64,000 bases of DNA from Arthrobacter pascens (GCF_030815585.1 NZ_JAUSWY010000001.1:868001-932000); one strand, 5' to 3'. Shown: positions 1 through 8,481, counted from the first letter of the stretch. Program-made: numbers and translations. The notes: generated by a model not told the origin, from the sequence alone.

Positions 1-96
1 GCGTCGTACCTTATGGCCATGGCACCAACGCTCGTTGTTTACATCCTGGCCCAGCGTTGGGTACTGTCCGGAGTCATGCGCGGTGCCGTCAAGTAG
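1..96 (+). CDS. Sugar ABC transporter permease, C-terminal fragment
   Basis: The window opens inside this gene; 31 codons remain before a TAG stop. The visible tail ends VLSGVMRGAVK. This resembles the conserved end of MalG-type (CUT1) inner-membrane sugar permeases, which typically close with a cytoplasmic segment ending in GAVKG. The stop lies 51 bases before an alpha-glucosidase gene on the same strand, which fits an oligosaccharide uptake and hydrolysis operon. The family call rests on this short tail and the neighbour, so it is moderate; the substrate cannot be told. Confidence 0.6.
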   Translation, partial: ASYLMAMAPTLVVYILAQRWVLSGVMRGAVK

Positions 97-147
97 TCCC
101 AATATTCCACCCGGAAACAACTCCAACAAGAAGAAAAGGATCATCCC

Positions 148-1875
148 TTGTCCACCACTGCCACACTGGCAACCCTGTCCGATTCAGACCGCCTCGCCGA
201 TCCGAACTGGTGGCGCCAGGCTTCCGTCTACCAGATCTACCCGCGCAGTTTCTCCGACTCAAACGGCGACGGGCTGGGTGACATCAAGGGCATCACAGCC
301 AAGGTCCCGTACCTGAAGTCGCTGGGGATAGACGCCGTCTGGCTGAGCCCGTTCTATCCTTCGGCGCTCGCCGACGGCGGATACGACGTCGATGACTACC
401 GCGACGTCGACCCCAAGCTCGGGACGCTGGAGGACTTCGACGAGATGGCCAACGCGCTGCACGCCGCCGGCATCAGGCTCATCGCCGACATCGTCCCCAA
501 CCACTCCTCGGACCGGCACGAATGGTTCCGGGAGGCACTCGCGTCACCAAAGGGCTCTGCCGCCCGTGACCGCTACATCTTCCGGGACGGCAAGGGCCCG
601 AACGGCGAGTTCCCGCCGTCGGACTGGGACTCCGTATTCGGCGGCCCTGCCTGGGAGCGCATCACCGAACCTGACGGCACTCCGGGCCAGTGGTACATGC
701 ACATCTTTGCCAAGGAGCAGCCGGACCTTAACTGGGCCAACCGGGAAATCCGCGACGACTTCCTCAAGACCCTGCGCTTCTGGTCGGACCGCGGCGTGGA
801 CGGGTTCCGCGTGGACGTTGCGCATGCCCTGACCAAGGACCTCACCGAACCGCTGCTGTCCAAGCTCGAGCTGACCGAGGCCAACACCGGCACCGACGGT
901 TTTGACGACGGCACGCACCCGTTCTGGGACCGCGACGACGTCCACGAGGTCTACACCGAATGGCGTGAGGTCTTCAACGAATACAACCCGCCGCGGACTG
1001 CCGTCGCCGAGGCCTGGGTGCACGCTACCCGCCGCGGTCGTTATGCCAGCCCGGAGGGACTGGGCCAGGCCTTCAACTTCGACCTTCTGCAGGCCGACTT
1101 TGACGCCGGGGAGTTCCGCGAGATCATCACCCGCAACCTGGCCGAGGCTGCCGCTACGGGCGCGTCCTCTACCTGGGTCTTTTCCAACCACGACGTCGTC
1201 CGGCACGCCACGCGCTACGGCCTGCCGCAGTTTTCCAAAGACCAGGGTTCCAAGGGCAAGAAGCACGCCAAGGGCCAGGACGGCAAGGACTGGCTGCTGG
1301 CCGGCGGACCAGCAGAGGAACTGGACGCGGAGCTCGGTGAGCGCCGCGCCCGTGCCGCAACCCTGCTGATGCTCGCCGTGCCCGGTTCCGCCTACCTGTA
1401 CCAGGGCGAGGAACTGGGCCTCCAGGAGGTCGCCGAGATCCCTGAATCCGAGCGCCAGGACCCGTCGTTCTTCCGGAACAAGGGCGTCGAAATCGGCCGC
1501 GACGGCTGCCGTGTGCCGCTGCCGTGGAAGGTTGAAGGGACCTCCTTCGGCTTTGGCGACGCCGGCGCGCACCTGCCGCAGCCGGACTGGTTCAGCAAGT
1601 ACGCCGTGGAGGCACAGGACGGCACCGACGGCTCCACCCTGGAGCTGTACCGTTCCGCTCTGAAGCTTCGCCGCGAACTGCAGGCTGCGGAGGAACTGGA
1701 ATGGATTCAGACGGGCAACCCGGAGGTCCTGCATTTCAGGCGCCCCGGGGGCTGGCAATCGGTGACCAACTTCGGGGACACCGCCGTCGAACTGCCCGCC
1801 GGAACCGTCCTGGTCAGCAGCTGGCCGCTGGAAGACGGCAAGCTGCCGGCCAACAGCACGGCGTGGCTTCGCTGA
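148..1875 (+). CDS. GH13 alpha-glucosidase
   Basis: A 575-residue cytoplasmic glycoside hydrolase of family 13, expected to release glucose from alpha-linked oligosaccharides brought in by the upstream ABC system. The TTG start is chosen because a purine-rich stretch (AAGAAGAAAAGGA) lies just upstream and no ATG gives the family N-terminus SVYQIYPRSF. The conserved regions are all present: DIVPNH (114-119), nucleophile Asp223 in GFRVDVAH, acid/base Glu288 in AVAEAW, and SNHDVVRH with Asp349. The length is normal for the oligo-1,6-glucosidase/alpha-glucosidase group. Exact linkage preference (maltose, sucrose, isomaltose, trehalose) cannot be read from sequence alone. It ends at a 14-bp terminator hairpin. 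Confidence 0.93.
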   Translation: MSTTATLATLSDSDRLADPNWWRQASVYQIYPRSFSDSNGDGLGDIKGITAKVPYLKSLGIDAVWLSPFYPSALADGGYDVDDYRDVDPKLGTLEDFDEMANALHAAGIRLIADIVPNHSSDRHEWFREALASPKGSAARDRYIFRDGKGPNGEFPPSDWDSVFGGPAWERITEPDGTPGQWYMHIFAKEQPDLNWANREIRDDFLKTLRFWSDRGVDGFRVDVAHALTKDLTEPLLSKLELTEANTGTDGFDDGTHPFWDRDDVHEVYTEWREVFNEYNPPRTAVAEAWVHATRRGRYASPEGLGQAFNFDLLQADFDAGEFREIITRNLAEAAATGASSTWVFSNHDVVRHATRYGLPQFSKDQGSKGKKHAKGQDGKDWLLAGGPAEELDAELGERRARAATLLMLAVPGSAYLYQGEELGLQEVAEIPESERQDPSFFRNKGVEIGRDGCRVPLPWKVEGTSFGFGDAGAHLPQPDWFSKYAVEAQDGTDGSTLELYRSALKLRRELQAAEELEWIQTGNPEVLHFRRPGGWQSVTNFGDTAVELPAGTVLVSSWPLEDGKLPANSTAWLR

Positions 1876-1921
1876 TGCCGTGACCGGCGGCCCCACCACG
1901 CCAACGCCCTGAAGTGAACAA

Positions 1922-1954
1922 CTGCGGGTCCGGGGGAGTTCCCCGGACCCGCAG
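1922..1954. terminator. Bidirectional terminator hairpin
   Basis: A perfect 14-bp stem (CTGCGGGTCCGGGG with its complement) closes a GAGTT loop between two convergent genes, the alpha-glucosidase and the solute-binding protein. There is no long T-tract, which is common in high-GC genomes. Its symmetry suggests it serves both transcripts. Confidence 0.75.
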
Positions 1955-1978
1955 CCTGTTCGTCGGCTGGGTGCTGTC

Positions 1979-3001
1979 CTACGGATTCACCAGCCCGTTG
2001 AATTCGTTGGTGTAGAGCTTCTTCGGATCGAGCTGGTCCTTGATGATTCCGGTGTCCGCCAGCCACTTTTCCCACCGGGTGAAATCCTCGTCCTTGATCT
2101 CACCCTTGGGCGGGACTCCCACGCTCTTCCAGTACTGCAGGGCAGCGGGGTCCTCGTTGCGGCCGCGCTCATTGAGGATCTTGGTGAACCGGGCGATCAC
2201 TTCCTCGCGGGGAGTGTTCCGTTCCCACTCGATGGCCTTGGCAACGCCCGTGGTGAAGGTCCTGGTGGTGTTGGGATTCTTGGCGATGAAGTCGTCGCGG
2301 AGGACGTAGGGGCCGCCGGCGAACGTTCCGAAGAAAGAGTAGTCGTTGAAGACTGAACGCAGGCCACCCGCGGCCACTGCCTTGTCCTGCAGGATGCTGC
2401 CCAGGGAACCGGCATCCACCTGCCCGCGCCGAATCGCCTCCTCGGTGTCGTTGGGCGGTACCACGACCAGCTGGACCTGCTTGATTTCCTCCGCGCTCAG
2501 TCCGTTCTGCTGGAGGTAGGTATTGATCACAGCATCGGCGTGCGCCCCGAGCGTGTTCACGGCGATTTTCTTACCGATGAAGTCGCGGGCAGTCCTGATG
2601 GGGCTGTCCTCCTTGACGTAGAAACCGTTGAAGGTCTTCTCGTCTTCGCCGTAGTAGTTGATGACGGCCTTTACCGGTGCGCCGGCCTCCACGAGCTTCA
2701 CCACGGCTCCGGCGAACGCTCCGCCGAAGTCGGTCTGCCCGGTAGCCGCTGACTGGATATCCTGCGGGCCACTGATGGTGTTGCCCACCCAGTTCAGTTT
2801 CACATCACCGAAATAGCCGAGGTCCTCGGCAAGTTCGGGAAGGGTCACCGTGTTGGCCCAGCCCTGGTAGCGGAGTTCCTTCACTTCCGCCCCTGGCCCT
2901 TGGGCAGCCTCACCACCGGCGGCTGTTCCGCCGCAGCCGGACGCAGTCAGCGAAATTACGACGGCGGCCGCGAGGCTTACGAGGGGAACGCGCAGTTTCA
3001 T
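1979..3001 (-). CDS. ABC transporter substrate-binding lipoprotein, NMT1/SsuA-like
   Basis: A 340-residue secreted lipoprotein. It has a charged N-terminus (MKLR), a hydrophobic signal and a lipobox ending at Cys23 (TASGC). The mature part has the layout of periplasmic binding proteins for nitrate, sulfonate, taurine or thiamine-precursor importers, with segments such as GWANTVTLPELAEDLGYF and ATGQTDFGGAFAGAV. The ATG at 3001 is used because it places the signal peptide at the N-terminus; the upstream in-frame extension is arginine/proline-rich and not signal-like. No permease or ATPase gene is adjacent, so it is an orphan binding protein here. The substrate is unknown. Confidence 0.85.
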   Translation of the reverse strand: MKLRVPLVSLAAAVVISLTASGCGGTAAGGEAAQGPGAEVKELRYQGWANTVTLPELAEDLGYFGDVKLNWVGNTISGPQDIQSAATGQTDFGGAFAGAVVKLVEAGAPVKAVINYYGEDEKTFNGFYVKEDSPIRTARDFIGKKIAVNTLGAHADAVINTYLQQNGLSAEEIKQVQLVVVPPNDTEEAIRRGQVDAGSLGSILQDKAVAAGGLRSVFNDYSFFGTFAGGPYVLRDDFIAKNPNTTRTFTTGVAKAIEWERNTPREEVIARFTKILNERGRNEDPAALQYWKSVGVPPKGEIKDEDFTRWEKWLADTGIIKDQLDPKKLYTNEFNGLVNP

Positions 3002-3337
3002 GGGAGGTTCTTTCCGTGGAGTTCGATGTGTTGGGTTCCGCCCGGATCGGCCGGACCTTGGAAACGATGTAAGCGCACCGCCGGCGCAGCGGAAAGCCCG
3101 GGGGTAAAGCTTGGAAACCGCGGGCAACGGGAGGAAACCGCAGGAAACAGCCCGAAATCCGGGGTAACGGGGCTTCACAACTCCGAAATTGGCTGCCGGG
3201 TTGGGGAACACGAACCAATACGTCTGAAGCCGCGGCAGCGCCACTGCGCACTGTCACATCCGGTTTTGTTCGTATTGATCCTCACACGAAGGCTATTTTC
3301 TTCGCCTTGACGCGGGCGGGGCGGATACCGTAGATGC
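3002..3337. promoter_or_regulatory. Divergent intergenic region
   Basis: A 336-base gap separates the binding-protein gene (minus) from the CitE-like gene (plus) and must hold both promoters. No convincing small gene is seen. Three short direct repeats GGAAAC begin at 3113, 3133 and 3143, the first two extended to GGAAACCGC. On the plus strand TACCGT (3326-3331) lies six bases before the ATG at 3338, a possible -10 box for a leaderless transcript. Confidence 0.35.
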
Positions 3338-4201
3338 ATGACCTCTATCACCGCCACCGAGACCGTACGGCCTGAACGGCACATCCCCGCAGAAATCGCC
3401 CGCTCGTGGCTTCTTGTCAATGCGATGAAAACCGAGCTTTTTGACCAGTCGGCCGTTTCGCGTGCGGACTCGATCATCCTGGACATCGAAGACGCGGTGG
3501 ACCCGTCGCAGAAGGATCACGCCCGCGGCAACGTGGTGGACTGGCTCACCGGCGGCGGAAAGGCCTGGGTCCGGATCAACGATGCCACCAGCCCGTTCTG
3601 GGCTGACGACCTCGCAGGGCTGCGGGGAACGCCCGGACTCCTCGGTGTCATGCTCGCCAAGACCGAATCTGCTGACCAGGTGACGGAGAGCTACCACCGG
3701 ATGGACGGAAAAACCCCCGTCATTGCGCTGGTGGAATCGGCCCTGGGCATCGAGGAAGCCAACAACATCGCCAAGGCCCAGGGCGCGTTCCGCCTCGCCT
3801 TCGGTTCGGGTGATTTCCGCCGCGACACCGGGATGGCGGCCACCGCGGAGGCCATGGCCTACCCCCGCGCCAAGCTGGTGGTGGCCAGCCGGGTCGGCAA
3901 TCTGCCGGGACCCATCGACGGCCCCACGGTGGGCACCAACCACCCCATCCTGCGCGAGCAGACCGGCATCACTGTCATGATGGGCATGACCGGCAAGCTG
4001 TGCCTGGCCATTGACCAGACCGCCATCATCAACGAGGTCATCAGCCCCACGCCCTCGGATGTCGCCTGGGCTACGGACTTCATGGCCGACTTCGAAGCCA
4101 ACGGCCGCGTCATCCGCGACGGCTCCGACCTCCCCCGCCTGGGCCGCGCCGAGAAGATCATGAAGCTTGCGGTTGCCTTCGGGGTGCAGCCGGCGCTGTA
4201 G
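3338..4201 (+). CDS. CitE-like HpcH/HpaI family CoA-ester lyase
   Basis: A 287-residue TIM-barrel protein of the citrate-lyase beta-subunit-like group, which cleaves or forms C-C bonds in (3S)-malyl- or citramalyl-CoA-type esters with a divalent metal. Visible family signatures are DIEDAV (49-54), the metal-ligand Glu133 in VIALVESALG, and Asp159 in the FGSGDFRRD loop. The gene stands alone: citC, citD and citF are absent, so it is not part of a citrate lyase complex and is better named CitE-like. A TACCGT box six bases upstream of the ATG suggests a leaderless mRNA. The true substrate is not determinable here. Confidence 0.88.
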   Translation: MTSITATETVRPERHIPAEIARSWLLVNAMKTELFDQSAVSRADSIILDIEDAVDPSQKDHARGNVVDWLTGGGKAWVRINDATSPFWADDLAGLRGTPGLLGVMLAKTESADQVTESYHRMDGKTPVIALVESALGIEEANNIAKAQGAFRLAFGSGDFRRDTGMAATAEAMAYPRAKLVVASRVGNLPGPIDGPTVGTNHPILREQTGITVMMGMTGKLCLAIDQTAIINEVISPTPSDVAWATDFMADFEANGRVIRDGSDLPRLGRAEKIMKLAVAFGVQPAL

Positions 4202-4235
4202 CGCCGCGTATTTCACGAGAAGTGCAGGAGACCCC

Positions 4236-5177
4236 GTGACCGATGCCCGCTATCTGGTCCACGGGGTCTTTTGGGATGGTGCCCCGGCACAGGGCCCGGA
4301 GCACGACGGCGGCAACCCGGTTTTACGGCTCCAGTCGGTCTCCGGGGCGCTTAAGGACGTCAGCCTCCAGCCGGGTGCCGCCCTCGGCTTCCGCCTCGCT
4401 TCCGAAGGCAGATTCTGCCTGGGGCATCACAGGGTCTTCTCAGCCTCAAGCCGTGAGCACCTCCTTTGCCCCAGCAATGCCCAGGCAGCCAGGGGCAAGC
4501 AGTGCGAACGTTGTTTTGTGCTGGACGATTCCCGGCTCATCCACGATTTCCACCGCGGCGGCCGGGTCCCGGACGGGCTGAGGACCTACCTCATGCAGGC
4601 GCACTGGCTGTACGTGGCCACCTTCGCGGGCGGGGCCAGCAAGGTGGGCACTGCCTCCAATATCAGGAAGTGGAACCGGCTGGCTGAACAGGGGGCTGTG
4701 GTGGCCAGGTATGTGGCCAAAGCCCGGGACGGCCGGGTGGTGCGGATCCTGGAGGACATGGTCACGCGGGAAACCGGACTCGCCCAGCAAGTGCGCTCGG
4801 CGGCCAAAGCGGAGGCCTTGACGGAGCCCCGGCCGGCGGCCGAACTCGACACCATCAACCACGGGCTTGCCGGCGGCGTCCGCGCGATACTGGCGCAGGC
4901 CGCCGTCGACGGTTTTGAAGTGGTGGATGAAGCGTGGGTGAGGCCTGCGCAGGCGGCAAGCCTCTGCGGCCCGGCGCCCCGGCACGCCTATCCCCACGCC
5001 CTGGACAGCGGGGAGCACGGGTTCCAGGTTGCGGCGCTCTGCGGGCCCAACGCACTCGCCACCCTTCACGGAACCGATTCACGGTTTGTGGTGAACCTCG
5101 GCCAGCTGGCTGCCCAGGCCATAGTCCTGGGTGACTTCGCCTCGGAGGTGCCTGCCGTCCAGGAATCACTGTTCTGA
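4236..5177 (+). CDS. DUF2797-type protein with GIY-YIG-like segment
   Basis: A 313-residue protein of unknown function. The GTG at 4236 is chosen because GCAGGAG lies 5-6 bases upstream and translation then begins at the conserved VTDARYLVHGVFWD; an upstream in-frame ATG at 4167 would run into the preceding gene. Cysteines at 61, 78, 90 and 93 (the last pair CERC) look like a zinc site. The stretch HWLYVATFAGGASKVGTAS followed by Arg and EQGA resembles the KVG...R..EQGA core seen in DUF2797 proteins, which recall GIY-YIG folds. It is probably nucleic-acid related; that is inference. It lies 34 bases after the CitE-like gene on the same strand. Confidence 0.8.
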   Translation: MTDARYLVHGVFWDGAPAQGPEHDGGNPVLRLQSVSGALKDVSLQPGAALGFRLASEGRFCLGHHRVFSASSREHLLCPSNAQAARGKQCERCFVLDDSRLIHDFHRGGRVPDGLRTYLMQAHWLYVATFAGGASKVGTASNIRKWNRLAEQGAVVARYVAKARDGRVVRILEDMVTRETGLAQQVRSAAKAEALTEPRPAAELDTINHGLAGGVRAILAQAAVDGFEVVDEAWVRPAQAASLCGPAPRHAYPHALDSGEHGFQVAALCGPNALATLHGTDSRFVVNLGQLAAQAIVLGDFASEVPAVQESLF

Positions 5178-5187
5178 GCGGGCTCGG

Positions 5188-5193
5188 TAGAAT
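5188..5193 (+). promoter_or_regulatory. Leaderless-type -10 box (TAGAAT)
   Basis: TAGAAT is followed by exactly six bases and then the GTG at 5200, so the predicted transcription start falls on the start codon. No ribosome-binding site is present, which supports both a leaderless transcript and the GTG choice. There is no obvious -35 box. Confidence 0.5.
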
Positions 5194-5199
5194 GGCACG

Positions 5200-5424
5200 G
5201 TGCTGAACGAATTCTGGGCCACCGCGTCCACCACATACAAGGTCCTTGTTTTTACTGCCATGGGACTCCTCGCCGTCGGGCTGATCCTGAATATCGCAGG
5301 CAACAGCACCCAGAACCCGGGCCTGGCCACGGCATCGCTGCCGGTGATCGGGCTGGGGCTCATCCTGCACCTGGTGGGCTTCGGGTACCGTGGCCGCCAG
5401 ATCCGGAAGAGCCTCAAGCGCTAG
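5200..5424 (+). CDS. Small two-helix membrane protein (DUF3188-like)
   Basis: A 74-residue protein with two hydrophobic helices (about residues 14-34 and 41-60) and a basic tail RGRQIRKSLKR, predicted to sit in the membrane with the tail inside. The GTG start is supported by the TAGAAT box six bases upstream. Composition and length fit the small DUF3188-type proteins of Arthrobacter relatives, from memory and not by search. Its 3' end overlaps the convergent SulP gene by 11 bases, unusually tight packing. No function is assigned. Confidence 0.75.
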   Translation: MLNEFWATASTTYKVLVFTAMGLLAVGLILNIAGNSTQNPGLATASLPVIGLGLILHLVGFGYRGRQIRKSLKR

Positions 5425-7090
5425 CAGAGGCCGCGTTCCGCCGCACGTGGCTGCGGGCGTGTTCTATGGCTGCAGGAAGGTCCGAGAACAAATGCTTATG
5501 GTGGCGCAGGGAGCGGATAACGCCAACGTTTGTCACCAGCGCCAGGTGATCCGGCTGGACCCCCTTGAGCAATACCGTAATGCCACGCAACTCCAGTGCT
5601 GAGATGACCTCTACCAGCGCGTGGGCGCCGGTGGCGTCGAGCATCCGCAGCTGGGAGAGCCTGATGATGGCCACCTGGATGTCCTTCACCTGGCTGATTT
5701 CCTGGAGGACCCGTTCTGCAGCGCCAAAGAACATGGCACCGTCCAGCCGGAAGACGGCAATATGCTCGTCACCGTCGATGGCCGGACCGGAGATTTCCTC
5801 CCGCTCTACGGCGCTTAGCGACGCGAATTTGCGCAGGGTGAAGAATGCTGCAGCGGCCAGGCCGATCTGGATGGCGACGATCAGGTCGAAGGCCACAGTG
5901 ATGATTGCAGTGAGGACAAAAACGGCCGCATCCGAATGCGTGGACCGCAGGATAGCGGCAACCGTGCGCCGGGACACCATGCGCACCGCGGTGACCATCA
6001 GGACGCCGCCCAGGGCTGCCAGCGGGATGCGGCTGACAAGCCCTGCGGCAAGGTAGACAATGCCCAGCAGCACAGCAGCGTGCACCACGGCGGACAGCCG
6101 GGTCTTGGCGCCTGAGCGCACGTTGACTGCCGTCCGTGCGATGGCGCCGGTGGCAGGCATGCCACCAAAGAGGCCGGCCGCGATGGACGCCAGCCCCTGG
6201 CCGGTCAGTTCGCGGTCCGGGCTGTAGGCTCCGCTGGGCGTCCCATCCGGGCCGGCCAAGCCTGCGGCCACGCGGGCCGAAAGCAGGGATTCGATGGCCG
6301 CCAGGCAGGCGATGGCCACGGCCGGCATGGCCAGGCTGCCCAGGGACGCCACATCGACGGCGGGCACGGACGGCGCTGCAAGGGAGTGCGGCAGCGCGCC
6401 GATCCGGGGGACATCCAGCCGCAGTACCTCGGCAGCCGCCGTCGTCAGCAGCACGGCGATCAGGCTCGCCGGAAGGGCCCGGAACAGCTTTTGCACCAGG
6501 ACCATCACGACGGCGACGCCCGCCACGAGAGCCAGTGTCAGCAGGACCGTGGGGGCCGCGGCGCCGGATGCCGCCTCGATGGCTGCGAGCAGGGTGTTGT
6601 GGCCCGGAATGCCGGCCGTGCCGGTCGCCAAAGGGACCTGCTGGAGGAAGATGATGGCCGCAATGCCCAGCGTGAAGCCTTCCACCACGGGCCAGGGGAT
6701 GAAGGCCACCGCCCGGCCCAGGCCGCTGATGCCGAGGGCACAGACCAGCAGCCCCGCCAGAAGGGAGACCAGGGCCACGCTGCCGGTCCCGTGCACTGCC
6801 ACAACCGGAGCCAGGACCACCACCATGGCGCCGGTGGGGCCGGATACCTGGACGTGGGATCCGCCCATGACGGCGGCCACCAGCCCGGCCACGATCGCCG
6901 TGATCAGGCCGGCCTCTGCGCCTACCCCGGAGCTGACCCCGAACGCCAGCGCAAGCGGCAGTGCCACGATTCCCACGGTGATGCCAGCCAGCACGTCCGT
7001 CCGCCATGACTGGCGCAGCCCGCTGTAGTCGGCCCGGGAGGGCAGGAACCTGCTGAGTCCACGGGTCCGGGCGTGTCCGTCCAGGCTCAC
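5414..7090 (-). CDS. SulP family anion transporter with STAS domain
   Basis: A 558-residue inner-membrane transporter of the SulP/SLC26 family, which moves sulfate, bicarbonate or other anions. It has about ten or more membrane segments from the signature GITVGIVALPLALAFG onward, followed by a cytoplasmic STAS domain (roughly 430-545, including the strand and turn AIIRLSQLRMLDATGAHALV). The start codon is GTG at 7090, overlapping the TGA of the upstream ArsR gene (GTGA), so the two should be translationally coupled. Pairing with an ArsR-type repressor suggests signal-responsive expression; which anion is carried remains open. Confidence 0.92.
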   Translation of the reverse strand: MSLDGHARTRGLSRFLPSRADYSGLRQSWRTDVLAGITVGIVALPLALAFGVSSGVGAEAGLITAIVAGLVAAVMGGSHVQVSGPTGAMVVVLAPVVAVHGTGSVALVSLLAGLLVCALGISGLGRAVAFIPWPVVEGFTLGIAAIIFLQQVPLATGTAGIPGHNTLLAAIEAASGAAAPTVLLTLALVAGVAVVMVLVQKLFRALPASLIAVLLTTAAAEVLRLDVPRIGALPHSLAAPSVPAVDVASLGSLAMPAVAIACLAAIESLLSARVAAGLAGPDGTPSGAYSPDRELTGQGLASIAAGLFGGMPATGAIARTAVNVRSGAKTRLSAVVHAAVLLGIVYLAAGLVSRIPLAALGGVLMVTAVRMVSRRTVAAILRSTHSDAAVFVLTAIITVAFDLIVAIQIGLAAAAFFTLRKFASLSAVEREEISGPAIDGDEHIAVFRLDGAMFFGAAERVLQEISQVKDIQVAIIRLSQLRMLDATGAHALVEVISALELRGITVLLKGVQPDHLALVTNVGVIRSLRHHKHLFSDLPAAIEHARSHVRRNAASASA

Positions 7091-7464
7091 GAGGGGGACC
7101 CGGGTAGGTGCCCGGTGGGCAGCTTCTGCGCCAGCCGGAGCTGTTGGTTGGAATCGGCAAGGCTGTCCAGCAGGAAGATCCGGGCTATGGCAAGCAGTTC
7201 CGAAATACCAGGGTGGGCCAGCCGGTAGGTCACCACATTGGCGGTACGTACGGACGTGACCACTTTGTGTTTGCGCAGGGTGGCCAGATGCTGGGAGAGA
7301 TGGGACGCCTCAAGGCCGGTTTCGGCCAGCAGATGGCTCACCTGGGCCGCGTTGTCCGGGGCGGCAGCCAGCAGCTCCAGGATCCTGATCCGGGCGGGGT
7401 GCGCCAGGGCCTTGAACAGGTTGGCTTTGATCTCATACAGCGGAGCCTGGGCGGGCGACAGCAT
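7087..7464 (-). CDS. ArsR family transcriptional regulator
   Basis: A 125-residue winged-helix repressor with the ArsR core: KALAHPARIRILELL (19-33), the recognition helix ASHLSQHLATLRKHKVV, and the wing SVRTANVVTYRL. The alpha-3 metal motif ELCVCDL of classic arsenic/cadmium sensors is replaced by ELLAAAP, so it is probably not a thiolate metal sensor. The start ATG has GGAGAGG five bases upstream. It is the first gene of a two-gene operon with the SulP transporter and probably represses that operon through sites in the divergent gap to hadA. Confidence 0.9.
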   Translation of the reverse strand: MLSPAQAPLYEIKANLFKALAHPARIRILELLAAAPDNAAQVSHLLAETGLEASHLSQHLATLRKHKVVTSVRTANVVTYRLAHPGISELLAIARIFLLDSLADSNQQLRLAQKLPTGHLPGSPS

Positions 7465-7495
7465 CTGGGCCTCTCCTGCGCCAGAGCGCCACGAG

Positions 7496-7520
7496 TTGAT
7501 GGGTTGATGATTCCATCATA
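7496..7520. promoter_or_regulatory. Candidate ArsR operator over a -10 box
   Basis: Between arsR (minus) and the hadA-like gene (plus) lie TTGATG at 7496 and 7504 and the short dyad TGATG-ATTC-CATCA (7505-7518). Read on the minus strand, TATGAT (7515-7520) is a good -10 hexamer for the arsR-sulP operon and overlaps the dyad. A repressor bound here could block that promoter. No matching -35 is visible. Confidence 0.4.
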
Positions 7521-7572
7521 CCAGTGGCGGACAAGGGCCTTCGCGTCTGGCGGGAACGATAGGCTTGAGGCC

Positions 7573-8034
7573 ATGACTATCAATCCGGACCTGCAGGGCC
7601 GCAGCTACCCTGCCGCAGAGGTGTACGACGTCGGCCGCGAGAAAATCCGCGAGTTCGCCCGCGCCGTCAAGGCCACCCACCCAGCCCACTTTGACGTCGA
7701 GGCCGCCAAGGCCCTCGGACACAGCGACCTCGTGGCTCCGCCGACGTTCGCCATCATCATCGCCCAGCGTGCCGATGCCCAGCTGATCGAAGATCCTGAC
7801 TCCGGCATCGACTTTTCGCGGGTGGTCCACGCGGACCAGCGTTTCACCCACCACCGGCCCATTGTGGCCGGCGACCGGCTGATTGCCGAACTGCACGTGG
7901 ACGGTGTCCGTGCCATGGGCGGCGGTGCCATGATCACCACCCGCTCGGAAATCTTTGCCCTCGCCGGTGATGAGACGCGGGAGAGCGTTTCCACCACCAC
8001 ATCATCCATCCTGGTCCGCGGAGAGGGACAGTAG
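7573..8034 (+). CDS. MaoC-like dehydratase subunit, HadA type
   Basis: A 153-residue hot-dog-fold protein of the FAS1/MaoC N-terminal type, the non-catalytic partner in (3R)-hydroxyacyl-ACP/CoA dehydratase heterodimers such as mycobacterial HadAB. Typical features are GRSYPAAEVYDVGREKIREF at the N-terminus, LVAPPTFAIII and HADQRFTHHRPIVAGD. It lacks the D-x-N-P-x-H catalytic pair found in its neighbour. The ATG at 7573 is preceded by TAGGCT seven bases earlier, so it may be leaderless. The next gene starts two bases after its stop, and murB follows. Substrate chain length cannot be judged. Confidence 0.88.
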   Translation: MTINPDLQGRSYPAAEVYDVGREKIREFARAVKATHPAHFDVEAAKALGHSDLVAPPTFAIIIAQRADAQLIEDPDSGIDFSRVVHADQRFTHHRPIVAGDRLIAELHVDGVRAMGGGAMITTRSEIFALAGDETRESVSTTTSSILVRGEGQ

Positions 8035-8036
8035 CC

Positions 8037-8474
8037 ATGAGCCCCAGATTCCACGAACTCAGCGCCGGACAGGACATCGGCAGCCGCACCATCGAGGTCA
8101 CCCGCACGGACCTGGTCAAGTACGCCGGTGCCTCCGGCGACTTCAATCCCATCCATTGGAATGAAGCCTTCGCCACGGGGGTGGAGCTGCCGGGCGTCAT
8201 CGCCCACGGCATGTTCACCATGGGTGCCGCAGTGCAGCTGGTGTCCGACTGGGCCGGCGACCCCGCCGCGGTCGTCGACTTCCAGACCCGCTTCACCAAA
8301 CCGGTCCTGGTAACCGACACCACCGGCACCCCGGAACCCGGCGCCACCATTGAGGTCAGCGGCGCCGTTGGCAAGCTCGACGCCGATGCCGGCACCGCCC
8401 GCGTCGACCTGACCGTGGTTTCGGCCGGCCAGAAGGTATTGATGAAGGCCCAGGCCGTCGTCAGGCTGGCATGA
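8037..8474 (+). CDS. MaoC-like dehydratase subunit, HadB type
   Basis: A 145-residue hot-dog hydratase/dehydratase carrying the catalytic pair Asp35 and His40 in ASGDFNPIHWNE, plus the family motif GVIAHGMFTMG. With the preceding HadA-like subunit it should form a heterodimeric (3R)-hydroxyacyl dehydratase or enoyl hydratase in the cytoplasm. The two-base gap to the previous gene implies co-translation. Micrococcaceae do not make mycolic acids, so a role in fatty-acid chain modification or a CoA pathway is more likely than the mycobacterial FAS-II role; that is inference. Confidence 0.88.
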   Translation: MSPRFHELSAGQDIGSRTIEVTRTDLVKYAGASGDFNPIHWNEAFATGVELPGVIAHGMFTMGAAVQLVSDWAGDPAAVVDFQTRFTKPVLVTDTTGTPEPGATIEVSGAVGKLDADAGTARVDLTVVSAGQKVLMKAQAVVRLA

Positions 8475-8481
8475 GCCACAA

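Noticed and set aside
544..1899. Long open frame (451 codons) antisense to the alpha-glucosidase
   Set aside because: Third-position GC bias of the real gene keeps the opposite strand open; the translation has no domain character.
3307..3336. TTGACG with TAGATG as a citE promoter with normal leader
   Set aside because: The -10 would overlap the start codon region and leave only 1-2 bases before the ATG; the leaderless TACCGT-N6-ATG reading is more consistent.
3002..3337. TPP riboswitch before the NMT1-like binding protein
   Set aside because: No CTGAGA / ACCTGA pair on the minus strand of the gap; nothing supports thiamine control.
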